NCBI RefSeq assembly: GCF_024662015.1
Contig: NZ_CP102480.1
Span: forward strand, 1,150,501 to 1,214,500
DNA length: 64,000 nucleotides
Reading direction: 5' to 3'
Origin: Nisaea acidiphila
Lineage (GTDB): Bacteria; Pseudomonadota; Alphaproteobacteria; Thalassobaculales; Thalassobaculaceae
The notes beneath the pieces are model-generated. The model was given only the letters and a program-made list of their open reading frames with translations. It was not told where the DNA came from and searched no databases. This document shows positions 18,988 through 27,941 of the stretch, piece after piece. Position 1 is the first letter of the stretch, and each line of letters starts with the position of its first letter. Position numbers and translations under genes: made by a program.

Positions 18988-19971
18988 ATGAAAGCCGCCG
19001 AACTGACCCGGGTCGGTCCCGCCGAAGAGGTTGTTGTCTGCAAGGAAGTTCCCGGCCCCTCCGCTCCGGCGAAGGGCGAGGCGACGATCGAGCTCATCGC
19101 CTGCTCGATCAATCCGGCGGACATCCTCGGCATCGAAGGCAACTATGCGAGCATCCCCGAGACGCCTTCCCCGCTCGGCATCGAAGGCGCCGGACGCGTG
19201 ACGGCCGTCGGCGACGGTGTGAAGGATCTCGCCGCCGGCGATATGGTGATGAGCCTCCACCGCGCGAACTGGGCCCAGAGCCTCACACTCCCCGAGGCGC
19301 AACTCGTAAAGCTGCCGGCGAACATCGACCCGGAACAGGCGGCGATGATGAAGGTGAACGCCGCGACGGCGCTCCTCATGCTGCAGAAATACGTGAAGCT
19401 GAAACCCGGCGACTGGCTCATGCAGAACGCCGCCAATTCCGGTGTCGGCACGGACGTCATCAAGCTCGCCCGCAGGCTCGACCTGCACACGGTCAATGTC
19501 GTCCGCCGCCAGGAGCTGATCAAACCGCTGCATGACATGGGCGCCAATGTCGTCGTACTGGAAGGCCCGGATCTCGCGGGGCGGATCGCCTCGGCGACGA
19601 ACGGGGCGGAGATCAAGCTCGGCCTCGATGCGGTCGCGGGCAATGCCGTGCAGACGATGGCGGAAAGCCTCGCACCGGGAGGCACCATCGTGAATTACGG
19701 CCTGCTGAGCGGCGATCCCTGCGTGATCGCCCCCCATGAGGTGGTCTTCCGCGACATCTCCCTGACCGGATTCTGGTTGGCGAAACTGATGCGCGGCATG
19801 TCGAAGAAGAAAATCCAGGAACTCTACGAGGAGCTCTCCGGCTACTTCCTCGACGGCACCCTGAAGGTCGCGGTCGAGGCACGCTACGAGCTGGACGACA
19901 TCCAGAAGGCAATGGCTCATGCCAAGCGGGAGGGCCGTGGCGGGAAGGTGCTGCTACGCCCGAACGGGTAG
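18988..19971 (+). CDS. MDR-superfamily reductase, 2-enoyl thioester reductase (MECR/ETR)-like
   Basis: 327 residues, zinc-free medium-chain dehydrogenase/reductase. INPADILGIEGNY near residue 35 is the MECR/ETR signature (N-P-x-D plus the G-x-Y catalytic tyrosine). LGIEGAGRVTAVGDGV and NAANSGVGTDVIKLAR follow, the latter being the NADPH-binding loop. Relatives reduce trans-2-enoyl-CoA/ACP or quinones with NADPH. Ribosome site GGGAGAG before the ATG. Stand-alone gene. Confidence 0.82.
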   Translation: MKAAELTRVGPAEEVVVCKEVPGPSAPAKGEATIELIACSINPADILGIEGNYASIPETPSPLGIEGAGRVTAVGDGVKDLAAGDMVMSLHRANWAQSLTLPEAQLVKLPANIDPEQAAMMKVNAATALLMLQKYVKLKPGDWLMQNAANSGVGTDVIKLARRLDLHTVNVVRRQELIKPLHDMGANVVVLEGPDLAGRIASATNGAEIKLGLDAVAGNAVQTMAESLAPGGTIVNYGLLSGDPCVIAPHEVVFRDISLTGFWLAKLMRGMSKKKIQELYEELSGYFLDGTLKVAVEARYELDDIQKAMAHAKREGRGGKVLLRPNG

Positions 19972-20135
19972 ACAGCTTCGCATCGTTTACTAGAATGCTT
20001 TTGGCCAAGGTGCAGCCTGCTGCTCACATCCCAAGAGGAATGGTGAATGCGCCTGATTTTCCCCGGTTGAGCCCCATGGGCGACGGTCAGCAACGTGAGC
20101 ACTGACGAACGATCGCCCGAGTCGAGGACCAACCG

Positions 20136-20756
20136 ATGGATATTATTGAGCAAGCCAAACGATCCGCGAAAATTCTCCGAAAGTCTCTGAATGCGAAAGC
20201 CGTGGAGCTATCCCATGGCGCGTGTCTGGAGATCGTCGCCCATCAAATGGGATACGAAAGCTGGAACGAACTCTCTGCCCGGAGCGCGGACGAAGAACGG
20301 CTCAGCATTCATCTTTTTGTCGAGCATGGCCGTGTGGACGAAGCCTCGGCCTTTTATTCTTCCGCTTTCGGCGCTGTCGAAGTATCGCGGCACGATCATC
20401 AGGGTAATACGCGGGCGGTTTATCTCGCTCTGAGAAAAACGAGGATCTGTGTAGTGGGATCAAATCCCAAACGCGAACAGAATCCAGCGATCGGAGGTCC
20501 CTTCTCTCCCAAAGACAAAGGAACCGTGAGTTCGGTCGTTGCGCTAGACGTCTCTGATCTGGACAAGGTCGTGCAGCGGGCCGTCAACGCTGGAGCCACC
20601 TTGAGGTTCGGTCCTGACACAGACTCAACCGGAGGCCTTGCCGCTTCGCTTTTCGATCCTTTCGGCCACATTTGGGCCCTCGCTCAAGCCACGTCGGGCG
20701 GGAGAACAAAACCTCGTCTTTCCGTCCCAAGGGGATCGCTGACCGCGACCGCCTAG
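20136..20756 (+). CDS. Glyoxalase/VOC-fold protein with N-terminal helical domain
   Basis: 206 residues. Residues 2-50 form a small helical domain (QAKRSAKILRKSL ... LEIVAHQMGYESWNELSA) of the type placed before glyoxalase-like domains. Residues 58-185 look like a VOC/PhnB-type domain: IHLFVEHGRVDEASAFYSSAF, AVYLALRKTRICVVG and FGPDTDSTGGLAASLFDPFGHIWALAQ. The metal ligands are uncertain, and many such proteins are resistance or binding proteins rather than enzymes. The 3' end overlaps the S49 peptidase stop codon by four bases (convergent). Confidence 0.75.
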   Translation: MDIIEQAKRSAKILRKSLNAKAVELSHGACLEIVAHQMGYESWNELSARSADEERLSIHLFVEHGRVDEASAFYSSAFGAVEVSRHDHQGNTRAVYLALRKTRICVVGSNPKREQNPAIGGPFSPKDKGTVSSVVALDVSDLDKVVQRAVNAGATLRFGPDTDSTGGLAASLFDPFGHIWALAQATSGGRTKPRLSVPRGSLTATA

Positions 20757-21610
20757 AGCCCGAAGCGATTCCAGAGCAGCCGTTCCTCCACCGCGGCGAT
20801 CAGGCCGTGCATGAGGGACGGCGCCCCTTCGGCATTCTCCGCCGCGACATTGCCCCGCCGCAGCTTCTGCCAGAAAGAGAGGCGCGGGCCGTAGCGCCGG
20901 AAGCGGACATCCTCGCCGTAGCGTTCGCGCATCACCGTGCGCAGATCGCCGAGTCCGTCGACAATGCCGAGTTCGAGCGCCTTCGTCCCGGTCCAGACGG
21001 CGCCGCTGAAGAGTTCGTCCTCCTCGCCCTTCAGCTTGGTGCCACGCCGGCGGCGCACGACCTCCTTGAATCCCTCGTAGAGATCCTGCTGCAGCGCCTC
21101 CAGCCGCGCGACTTCCTCCGGCTTTTCCGCCTGGAACGGGTCGAGCATGCCTTTCGCCGCGCCTTTGGTGTGGACCCGGCGCTCGATCCCGAGCTTGCCG
21201 ATCGCCTCCTGCAGACCGAAACCGGCGGTGATCACGCCGATCGAGCCGACCACCGAGGAAGGATGGGCGATGATCTCGTCCGCGGCCTGGGCAATCCAGT
21301 AGCCGCCGGAGGCGCAGAGATCCTCGGTGAAGGCCGTTACCGGCTTCTCGTGCTCGCGGGAGAGCGCCTCGATCCTTGTCTTGATCAGGTCGGACTGCAC
21401 CGGCGATCCGCCCGGCGAGTTGATCACCAGCGCCACCGCGGTCGTTCTGCGGGACGCGAAGGCGGCCTTCAGGACGCCGTCGAAGCGTTCGATATTGAGG
21501 CCTTGACGGAAAGAGCCGAGATCGCCGATCGGGCCCTTGAGGCGGACGACCGCCACTTCGGGATCGCGCGGGGCGAAGGGGTTCAGGCGCGACCAGCAGG
21601 GGCGGGGCAT
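20753..21610 (-). CDS. S49-family serine peptidase (SohB/SppA-like)
   Basis: 285-residue signal-peptide-peptidase-type protein without a membrane helix, so probably cytosolic or peripheral. LVINSPGGSP at 61-70 forms the oxyanion region; Ser101 in DLCASGGYWIAQ is the nucleophile and Lys153 in KGMLDPF matches the general base position of SppA-type dyads. Relatives degrade cleaved signal peptides or membrane-derived fragments. It is the last gene of a three-gene unit with DUF2007 and TrmN6. Confidence 0.85.
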   Translation of the reverse strand: MPRPCWSRLNPFAPRDPEVAVVRLKGPIGDLGSFRQGLNIERFDGVLKAAFASRRTTAVALVINSPGGSPVQSDLIKTRIEALSREHEKPVTAFTEDLCASGGYWIAQAADEIIAHPSSVVGSIGVITAGFGLQEAIGKLGIERRVHTKGAAKGMLDPFQAEKPEEVARLEALQQDLYEGFKEVVRRRRGTKLKGEEDELFSGAVWTGTKALELGIVDGLGDLRTVMRERYGEDVRFRRYGPRLSFWQKLRRGNVAAENAEGAPSLMHGLIAAVEERLLWNRFGL

Positions 21611-21622
21611 CTTTGTCTCCTC

Positions 21623-22411
21623 TTATCGGACCTCGCCCGCCGCGAGCGCGCTGCCTTTCTCGAGGGCAGACGCCACGGCCGGGCTGTAACTCCCATCCAT
21701 ATTGTGCAGCACCACCCCGCTTGAAAGGGCGAGCGGCGTGCGCACGCCCTTGCGGGCCACCAGAACGACGCGTTTGGCCGGGCGTCCGGGCTTCGGATAG
21801 AGCGGATGCACCTCTATGCCCCCGAACCTCCGGTCGAAGGCTGTCAGCAGGTCGGCCAGCCGGTCCGCCCGCTGGATCATCGCGACCCTTCCCTTGTGGC
21901 GGAGCGCGAGAAAAGCGGCCTCGATCCAGTCCGCCGCCTCCGTACCGGCCTCGACATGGGCCGCCGCCTTCAGGCGGTTCGCCGACGGATCGGCCGTGGC
22001 CGGATCCTGATAGGGCGGGTTCGCCAAAACGAGGTCGAACGTCCCTTCCTCGAAGACCGGCGGCCGAGCCTCGACCCGCCCCTGCCGAACGAGAAACCTC
22101 TTGGCCAGACCGTTCAATTCCGCATTGCGGCGGGCGAGATCCCACATTTCCGCCTCCGCCTCTACGCCGGTCACCTGAAGCTCCGGCACCCGCGCGAGAA
22201 GGCAGAGCGGCACCGCGCCGGCGCCGCAGCCGAGATCGAGCACCCGCATTCCCGCCGCTGCCGGCGCCATCGCGGCGAGCAGCACCGGGTCGACGGCCGC
22301 CCGATAGCCCTCCGCCGGCTGCAGAAACCGGACCCGGCCGCCGAGCAGGCTGTCCTCGGTCACGTCGGGCCCGGCCGGCGCGGTCTCAGTCGTCTTCGTC
22401 GAGAGGCTCAC
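21623..22411 (-). CDS. tRNA1(Val) (adenine-37-N6)-methyltransferase-like
   Basis: 262-residue class I SAM methyltransferase. SAM-binding motif I is RVLDLGCGAGAVPLCLLAR (residues 56-74), and NPPY at 131-134 marks an exocyclic-amine (N6-adenine) methylase. The N-terminal LLGGRVRFLQPAEGYRAAVDPVLLA is characteristic of the TrmN6/YfiC group. It overlaps the DUF2007 gene upstream by 26 bases and is followed by the S49 peptidase 12 bases later, an order common in alphaproteobacteria. The exact tRNA target is inferred from the family. Confidence 0.82.
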   Translation of the reverse strand: MSLSTKTTETAPAGPDVTEDSLLGGRVRFLQPAEGYRAAVDPVLLAAMAPAAAGMRVLDLGCGAGAVPLCLLARVPELQVTGVEAEAEMWDLARRNAELNGLAKRFLVRQGRVEARPPVFEEGTFDLVLANPPYQDPATADPSANRLKAAAHVEAGTEAADWIEAAFLALRHKGRVAMIQRADRLADLLTAFDRRFGGIEVHPLYPKPGRPAKRVVLVARKGVRTPLALSSGVVLHNMDGSYSPAVASALEKGSALAAGEVR

Positions 22412-22607
22412 CCGCTTCCTCCAGAACGCGTTTCGCCGCCGCGTAATCCTCGTCGCTGACCGCGAGGCGGCGCGGGATCGCGTTGGCGCTGCCTTCGAGC
22501 ACGCTCATGTGATTGTCCAGCACCAGCGGCTCGACCCCGGCATCGCGCAGCAGCGCGCTCAGAAAGGAGAGCCGGACAAGATCCGTCGAGCGCAGCAGTT
22601 CCTTCAT
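22386..22607 (-). CDS. DUF2007 small protein
   Basis: 73 residues matching the DUF2007 layout: MKELLRSTDLVRLSFLSALL, DAGVEPLVLDNHMS and VSDEDYAAAKRVLEEAG. It has a ferredoxin-like fold and no known reaction, and is sometimes labelled putative signal transducing protein. First gene of the DUF2007-trmN6-S49 unit, with a 3' end overlapping trmN6. Divergent from the polyprenyl synthetase gene with about 150 bases between. Confidence 0.82.
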   Translation of the reverse strand: MKELLRSTDLVRLSFLSALLRDAGVEPLVLDNHMSVLEGSANAIPRRLAVSDEDYAAAKRVLEEAGEPLDEDD

Positions 22608-22760
22608 CGCAAATCCATGAAATTTTTATGCCTAAAGCGTTTCCCCGGCGCGACATATCGGCCGGTACGGTGCCGGAAATGGGCGCGAGACTTGACCGTC
22701 CGAAAACCGGACCTATGCTCGCTGCGCGATTGAAAGCCGTCAAGCGACACGGAGTTTGCC

Positions 22761-23777
22761 TTGGGCGTGGTTGTGGATTTCGGGGACAGCGGGAAGCGCA
22801 AAGCCTCCATCGAGGGTCTCTCCAATCTGGTGAAGGCCGATCTCGACCGGGTCAACAAGACCATCATCGAGAACATGCAGAGCCCGGTGGCGCTGATCCC
22901 GCAACTCGCGGGCCATCTGATCGCCGCCGGCGGCAAGCGCCTGCGTCCCATGCTGACACTCGGCGCGGCGGCGCTCTGCGGCTACGAGGGCGAGCGGCAC
23001 GTGAAGCTCGCGGCCTGCGTCGAGTTCATCCATACCGCCACCCTTCTGCATGACGACGTGGTCGACGAGAGCGAGCTGCGCCGCGGCCAGGAAAGCGCCA
23101 ACGCCGTCTGGGGCAACCAGGCGAGCGTGCTGGTCGGCGACTTCCTGTTCAGCCGCTCCTTCCAGCTGATGACGGCGGATGGGTCCATAGAGGTCATGCG
23201 CATCCTCTCCGAGGCCTCCGCCGTGATTGCCGAGGGCGAGGTGCAGCAGCTCATCACCACCAACGACACCGAGACCGACGAGAGCGCCTATCTCGAGGTG
23301 ATCCGCGGCAAGACCGCGAAACTCTTCGCCGCCGCCGCCGAAGTCGGCGCGGTGGTCGCCGAACGCCCGAAGGCGGAACAGCAGGCACTCGAAAGCTACG
23401 GCATGAATCTCGGCATCGCCTTCCAGCTCGTCGACGACGTGCTGGATTATTCGGCACAGCAGGAAAAGCTCGGCAAGAATGTCGGCGACGATTTCCAGGA
23501 GGGCAAGATCACCCTTCCCGTCATCCTCGCCTTCCGCCGCGGCGACGACGAGGAGCGCGCATTCTGGCGCCGCACCCTGCAGGATCTCGACCAGCAGGAG
23601 GGCGACCTCGCCCATGCGCAGGCTCTGATGGCAAAGCACAACACGCTCGCCGACAGCCTCGACCGCGCCCGCCACTACGCCGCCATCGCCCGCGACGCAC
23701 TCGGCCTGTTCGATGACGGCGATGCCAAGCAGGCGCTGGTGGACGTGGTCGATTTCTGCGTCGAACGGGCCTACTGA
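22761..23777 (+). CDS. ispB: Polyprenyl (octaprenyl/decaprenyl-type) diphosphate synthase
   Basis: 338-residue trans-prenyltransferase. The first aspartate-rich motif is HDDVVDE (D98, D99, D102), preceded by GGKRLRPML; the second is LVDDVLDYSA. These bind Mg2+-diphosphate and extend farnesyl-PP with isopentenyl-PP, making the ubiquinone side chain. The small residues ahead of the first motif suit a long-chain product. Start is TTG at 22761; GTG at 22767 is an alternative. The 3' end is nine bases from the convergent chemoreceptor gene. Confidence 0.92.
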   Translation: MGVVVDFGDSGKRKASIEGLSNLVKADLDRVNKTIIENMQSPVALIPQLAGHLIAAGGKRLRPMLTLGAAALCGYEGERHVKLAACVEFIHTATLLHDDVVDESELRRGQESANAVWGNQASVLVGDFLFSRSFQLMTADGSIEVMRILSEASAVIAEGEVQQLITTNDTETDESAYLEVIRGKTAKLFAAAAEVGAVVAERPKAEQQALESYGMNLGIAFQLVDDVLDYSAQQEKLGKNVGDDFQEGKITLPVILAFRRGDDEERAFWRRTLQDLDQQEGDLAHAQALMAKHNTLADSLDRARHYAAIARDALGLFDDGDAKQALVDVVDFCVERAY

Positions 23778-23786
23778 CGCCGTCGG

Positions 23787-26132
23787 TCAGACAGCACCCG
23801 TTGCCCTGAGAATAGCATCCTTATTGGTGCCGCCATCGTGGAAGGCGAGGTTGACCAGACCTTCGCGCGCGGACGCGATCCGACATTTGATGCCGCTGGC
23901 GACGCCTTCGATCGATACGGTCCCGTCCGATCCTGCTGCGATCTCGGCATCGGTTTCTACCCGGCATCCCCCAGCCGACAGATCCACCACCGTCGCCTTG
24001 ACCGCCGCACCGCCAAACCTTAGCTCGCACGCGATCCGGACGCCTTTTCGCTCATCCCGCCGGCGGTCCACATTCGGATCGGCCGAGCGGACCGACGCGA
24101 TTACGGTGGAGCGCAGATCCTGGACCTGTTTCGCCACCTGTTCCGCGACCGTGGCGACTTCGGCGGCCCTCCGGCCAGTTGCGTCCGCCTCGTCCGTCAC
24201 GGCGGTGATCTGTTCCGTCATCTCGCGCGATGCCGAAGCCGTCTCGGCGACATTGTGCGCGATCTCGTCGGTGGCGTTCTTCTGCTCGCCGACGGCATGG
24301 GAGACGGACCCGGCCACCTCCTCGATCTCCCGCACCTTGGCGATGATGTCGCTCACCGACCGGACCGCTGTCTCGGTCACGGTCTGGACCTCCGCGATCT
24401 GCTGGTTAATCTCCTCGGTTGAGCTACCGGTCTGGTTCGCAAGGTTCTTCACCTCGCTGGCAACCACCGCGAAACCTTTGCCGGCCTCGCCGGCGCGAGC
24501 CGCCTCGATAGTCGCATTCAGCGCCAGCAGATTCGTCTGCTCGGCGATGTCGCGGATCACGGTCACCACCTCGCCGATCCGCACGACGGCGGATTGCAGC
24601 TCGTTGATGGTCTGTTCGGTCCCCGCACCGAGATCGGCCGCGTCCCGGATGATATCGGTCGCGTGGCCCATCTGGCTGCTGATCTCGTTGATCGATGCGG
24701 TCAGCTCTTCCGCCGCACTCGCTACGGTTTCCGCGTTGGCCAGAGCTTCGTGGGCTGCCGCGGCGACGCTCTCCGACCGACCCGTCACCTGCTCGGCCGA
24801 CTGGCCCATCTCGCTCGCAGCACTGCGAAGCTCGCCTGTGCGCTGCCCGATTTCCTCAGCGGCGGTCGACGTCTCGCCTTCGACCGTGTTGGCCATGGCG
24901 CGGAGCGACTCGGCACGCTGCTCCTCGGCCCGAGACTGCTGCTCCATCGCCGCCCGCTCGAGCCGTTCGCGTTCGCGCGCCGCCTGCAGGAAAGTTCCGG
25001 CGGCCCGGTTCAGGCTGCGAACTTCGGTCGGCCCTGAACTCTGGGAGTCGATGTCGATATTGTCATTACCATTTGCAATCGCGAGCAGGGTATCCGTGAT
25101 ACGCCCGAGCGGGCCGGTCGTGGAGCGGATAATCACCCAGGCGGCGACCGAGGCCAGCACGAGCGCAGCGAGGTTCACCAGGAGCAACTGGATCATTTCC
25201 ACGAATTGCGCGTCGATATGGCCCTGAGCGTCGGCGAGGAGCTTGTCCGAGATTTCCACCTCGACCTGCTTCATCAGATTGATCCGCTTGGTCGCCGTCG
25301 CAAACCAGTCGACGCCTGCAATTCCCTGTGTATCGTTGCTCGACGGAAGATCCACGAGAACCTTCTTCCAAGCTTCGTACTGCTCTACATCCGGCCCGGT
25401 CACGATGCGGTCATAAATCTCTTTCTCACCGGCAATCGCGAAGATCTCGAACTCGTGCAGGAAGATCTGCTGGCCCCGGACGAAATTCAGGAACCGTGCG
25501 TAAAGCGCCGGATTGCCGAAGTTTGTATTGAACACGCCGGCTCCGATGGCGCGCTCCAGTCCCGCATTTTCCTTCGCCCAGACCAACGCACGTAGCGCTA
25601 AAAGTTCCTGGGAGATTTCCGGATCGGGGCTGGCTTCTTCTGCAATCGCGATGATGTCGATCAGCTCACGGATCACGCCGGAATAATACCCGACATTCTG
25701 CGCGACGCTCACCGAGGCCGCATCGACCCCCTTGCGGTGCGCGGCGATATTCGCGAGAGCGCTTTCCGCCCTGTCGAGGGCCTTGTGAACATCGTCGAGA
25801 TGTTTGCCGTGCAGCGAGTCGTCCTTGCGGAACTCCACGGCGAAGGCCTCGAAACGCGCCAGTTCCCCATCGCTGGCGCCCCGTGCCTTGGCGACGCGTT
25901 GCGCGGCGCCTTCACCGCCGGTGAGCAGGCCGACGGATGTCCCGCGCTCGATCTGAAGCTCGTGCACCAGAGCTCCGGCGCGCTTCGAGAGTTCCCCAAG
26001 CGGAATCAGCGCCTTCAGTCCGTTGTAGGTACCGAGCTGCATAACCAGCAGGAACAGGGTGACGGCGGCCAGGGCCGCCAGTGGAATCACCGCAATTAGT
26101 GCAATCCGCACCCCTAGCTTATTGAAGTCCAT
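23787..26132 (-). CDS. Methyl-accepting chemotaxis protein with NIT sensor and C-terminal PilZ domain
   Basis: 781 residues. Membrane helix 1 at about 10-33; a periplasmic helical NIT-type nitrate/nitrite-sensing domain at 45-300 ([18 protein letters not shown] is its typical start); membrane helix 2 near 312-338; a HAMP-like segment; then the methyl-accepting coiled coil with the signalling hairpin ([35 protein letters not shown]). The last 90 residues have [11 protein letters not shown] and [10 protein letters not shown], the RxxxR and DxSxxG elements that bind cyclic di-GMP in PilZ domains. It probably joins nitrogen-oxide sensing and cyclic di-GMP to the flagellar CheA pathway. Confidence 0.9.
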   Translation of the reverse strand: MDFNKLGVRIALIAVIPLAALAAVTLFLLVMQLGTYNGLKALIPLGELSKRAGALVHELQIERGTSVGLLTGGEGAAQRVAKARGASDGELARFEAFAVEFRKDDSLHGKHLDDVHKALDRAESALANIAAHRKGVDAASVSVAQNVGYYSGVIRELIDIIAIAEEASPDPEISQELLALRALVWAKENAGLERAIGAGVFNTNFGNPALYARFLNFVRGQQIFLHEFEIFAIAGEKEIYDRIVTGPDVEQYEAWKKVLVDLPSSNDTQGIAGVDWFATATKRINLMKQVEVEISDKLLADAQGHIDAQFVEMIQLLLVNLAALVLASVAAWVIIRSTTGPLGRITDTLLAIANGNDNIDIDSQSSGPTEVRSLNRAAGTFLQAARERERLERAAMEQQSRAEEQRAESLRAMANTVEGETSTAAEEIGQRTGELRSAASEMGQSAEQVTGRSESVAAAAHEALANAETVASAAEELTASINEISSQMGHATDIIRDAADLGAGTEQTINELQSAVVRIGEVVTVIRDIAEQTNLLALNATIEAARAGEAGKGFAVVASEVKNLANQTGSSTEEINQQIAEVQTVTETAVRSVSDIIAKVREIEEVAGSVSHAVGEQKNATDEIAHNVAETASASREMTEQITAVTDEADATGRRAAEVATVAEQVAKQVQDLRSTVIASVRSADPNVDRRRDERKGVRIACELRFGGAAVKATVVDLSAGGCRVETDAEIAAGSDGTVSIEGVASGIKCRIASAREGLVNLAFHDGGTNKDAILRATGAV

Positions 26133-26377
26133 CTCGCGATCCCCGCTGCTTCCGAGGCCCTTGCCTCAGCTTCCGTTCGACAGGCCAGGAACCGTTTCCG
26201 TTTCCTGCATGCGACGAAGTATCGCAAGGCCGCTGAACAAACAGTTAATACGATAGTATTCTTGCGGCAGATCAAAAATTCGGCCTGCTGGAGGTCGGCG
26301 CGGGCCCTTTGCAAAAAAACAGAAATCACCGCTTGATGCGGCTTGGAGGCCACGCTATATAGCGCCCTCCCATCGGT

Positions 26378-26454
26378 CGGGGAGTAGCTCAGCCTGGTAG
26401 AGCACTGTCTTCGGGAGGCAGGGGCCGGAGGTTCGAATCCTCTCTCCCCGACCA
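26378..26454 (+). tRNA. tRNA-Pro (anticodon CGG)
   Basis: 77-nt cloverleaf. The acceptor pair is CGGGGAG/CTCCCCG, the D stem GCTC/GAGC, the anticodon stem CTGTC/GGCAG with loop TTCGGGA (T33, anticodon CGG, G37), the T arm GGAGG-TTCGAAT-CCTCT, discriminator A and an encoded CCA. It decodes CCG proline codons. No integrase or duplicated 3' end was found nearby, so it is not evidently occupied by a mobile element. Confidence 0.96.
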
Positions 26455-26533
26455 TTTAAACTTCCTGCAACGCGAATAGGAAGATAACGTCTGCCCGTCA
26501 CGTGTGCCGCGGCTCCGCGTCTTGCGCGCGCCG

Positions 26534-27520
26534 TCAGTCGGCAGAGCGTTCGGGGGCGTTCCCAAGAGCCGAAACCGCAGACGCGTCCGGCACGGCAGGC
26601 GGGGCGCCGAGGATCTTGCTCGCCATCGCGTTCATCACAGAAACCGGCGCCTCGATCAGGCCACGGTCCCCGTCGCCGGCGAGAAACTTCATTACGTCCG
26701 GCGCAAGATCCGCCGCCCGGTCCGCGTCCATTCCGAAATCGACGAGGCACTTGCTCAGCTCGTCCGGAACCAGGTTGAGATAGCCGCCACTCCGTTCCGG
26801 CGCCGCCCAATCATCCGGCAGCCGGAAACTGGCGATGCGCGCCGCGATCGGGCGCATCTCGGCATCCTGCAGGGTCACGCCGCTGATGATCCCGAGCATC
26901 ACGGTGCCCGGCGGCGGCGGCAGCGCGTAGGTCATGTTCAGCATGTATTCCTGATCCGGACTGAACATCATCGCCGTCAGGTTCCGGCCGATGCGGCGAA
27001 ACGTTCCGACGACCTGCAGGTCACCCCAGGGCAGCCGTTCGACATAATCGATGTCGAGAACGCCCTCCTCGGTCGCTGTCACGGTTGTCTCGCCACAGAC
27101 CAGACAGCCCGGCCGGTGCGGCGACCAGGCGCGGGAAAACGAGACGTAGCGCCCGACCAGATAGGCCGGAGGCGGATAAGCCGAGATGGCTGCGGCACCG
27201 GCCACCTTGGGATTGGCGTCGGCGGCCGCCACGGCGGGCAACTGATCGCCGTAGTGCCGCGAGAGCCGGCGATAGAACCGGTCGTAGCTGCAGGTCCGAA
27301 GCTCCTCGCCGCTGATATCCAGTCCGAGAAGCCGCACCAGATCGTCATAAACGCTGGAATTCCGTGGATTGGAGCGCCCCTTGATCCATTTATAGGCCCG
27401 CGCGGGATCGTAGCAGGTCTCCGGATTGACGGCCTTGATCTGCGCATAGAGCGCCTTCTGCGTATCGCACCCGGTGACGCGCATGATCAACCGGAGCTTC
27501 TCGGCAAAACTCCTGGTCAT
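26534..27520 (-). CDS. Hypothetical protein with HTH-like N-terminus
   Basis: Unrecognised 328-residue protein. Residues 1-68 (FAEKLRLIMRVTGCDTQKAL ... YKWIKGRSNPRNSSVYDDLVRLLGL) look like a degenerate lambda-repressor/Cro helix-turn-helix. A middle region (about 110-235) contains CLVCGETTV, a CxxC pair, then a beta-rich segment (GVLDIDYVERLPWGDLQVVG, MLNMTYALPPPPGTVMLG) that might be a ligand-binding domain. The C-terminus is Ala-rich. It diverges from the DUF4347-RTX gene across 421 bases, so it could regulate that gene; this is inference from position only. Confidence 0.65.
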   Translation of the reverse strand: MTRSFAEKLRLIMRVTGCDTQKALYAQIKAVNPETCYDPARAYKWIKGRSNPRNSSVYDDLVRLLGLDISGEELRTCSYDRFYRRLSRHYGDQLPAVAAADANPKVAGAAAISAYPPPAYLVGRYVSFSRAWSPHRPGCLVCGETTVTATEEGVLDIDYVERLPWGDLQVVGTFRRIGRNLTAMMFSPDQEYMLNMTYALPPPPGTVMLGIISGVTLQDAEMRPIAARIASFRLPDDWAAPERSGGYLNLVPDELSKCLVDFGMDADRAADLAPDVMKFLAGDGDRGLIEAPVSVMNAMASKILGAPPAVPDASAVSALGNAPERSAD

Positions 27521-27941
27521 GGCGACAATCTCCGTCCCCCATTGGAGGCTGGGTAAAGATTGGAAAAATTGGAAATTGCACGCATCTGAGCCACGTTACG
27601 AATATACGGGATCGCGAAGCCAATGTGAACCGCCATCACGAATCGCATGAAACCATTAATTATCTGTAAATATTGAATATTTCCCCTCTCAACGCCCAAT
27701 AATTTCATCGCAAAATCTACATAAATGCGGACTTTGGCCGGCCGGGAAACACCCCCGAAATCGTCATCTTCGGAATTTCCGATTTTTCCAAACGCGTCCC
27801 GGATCGAGTCCGCATAGCTTTCCGGCGGCGCCGTCCTGGGCCGCCCTGCACGCGTGGTGCGACTACGGACCGGCTCGGCGTTGCACGGAAACCGGACCTG
27901 AAAAGGCCGGCGCCGCTTCCCTCTCGACCGGAGATCCCGAC
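27521..27941. promoter_or_regulatory. Divergent intergenic region, AT-rich, with 15-bp palindrome
   Basis: 421 bases between two divergent genes with no supported ORF. The central part is AT-rich and holds the perfect palindrome AAATATTGAATATTT (27668-27682). Both promoters should lie here; the palindrome is a possible operator. Further toward 27941 the composition returns to GC-rich. Confidence 0.4.

Noticed and set aside
20625-22145. 506-codon minus frame over the S49 peptidase and methyltransferase
   Set aside because: Alternative frame of the same strand, Gly/Arg/Pro-rich, overlapping genes with intact catalytic motifs.
26378-26454. tRNA-Pro as an integration site for a genomic island
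   Set aside because: No integrase gene, no duplicated tRNA 3' end, and the flanking genes look like ordinary chromosome.
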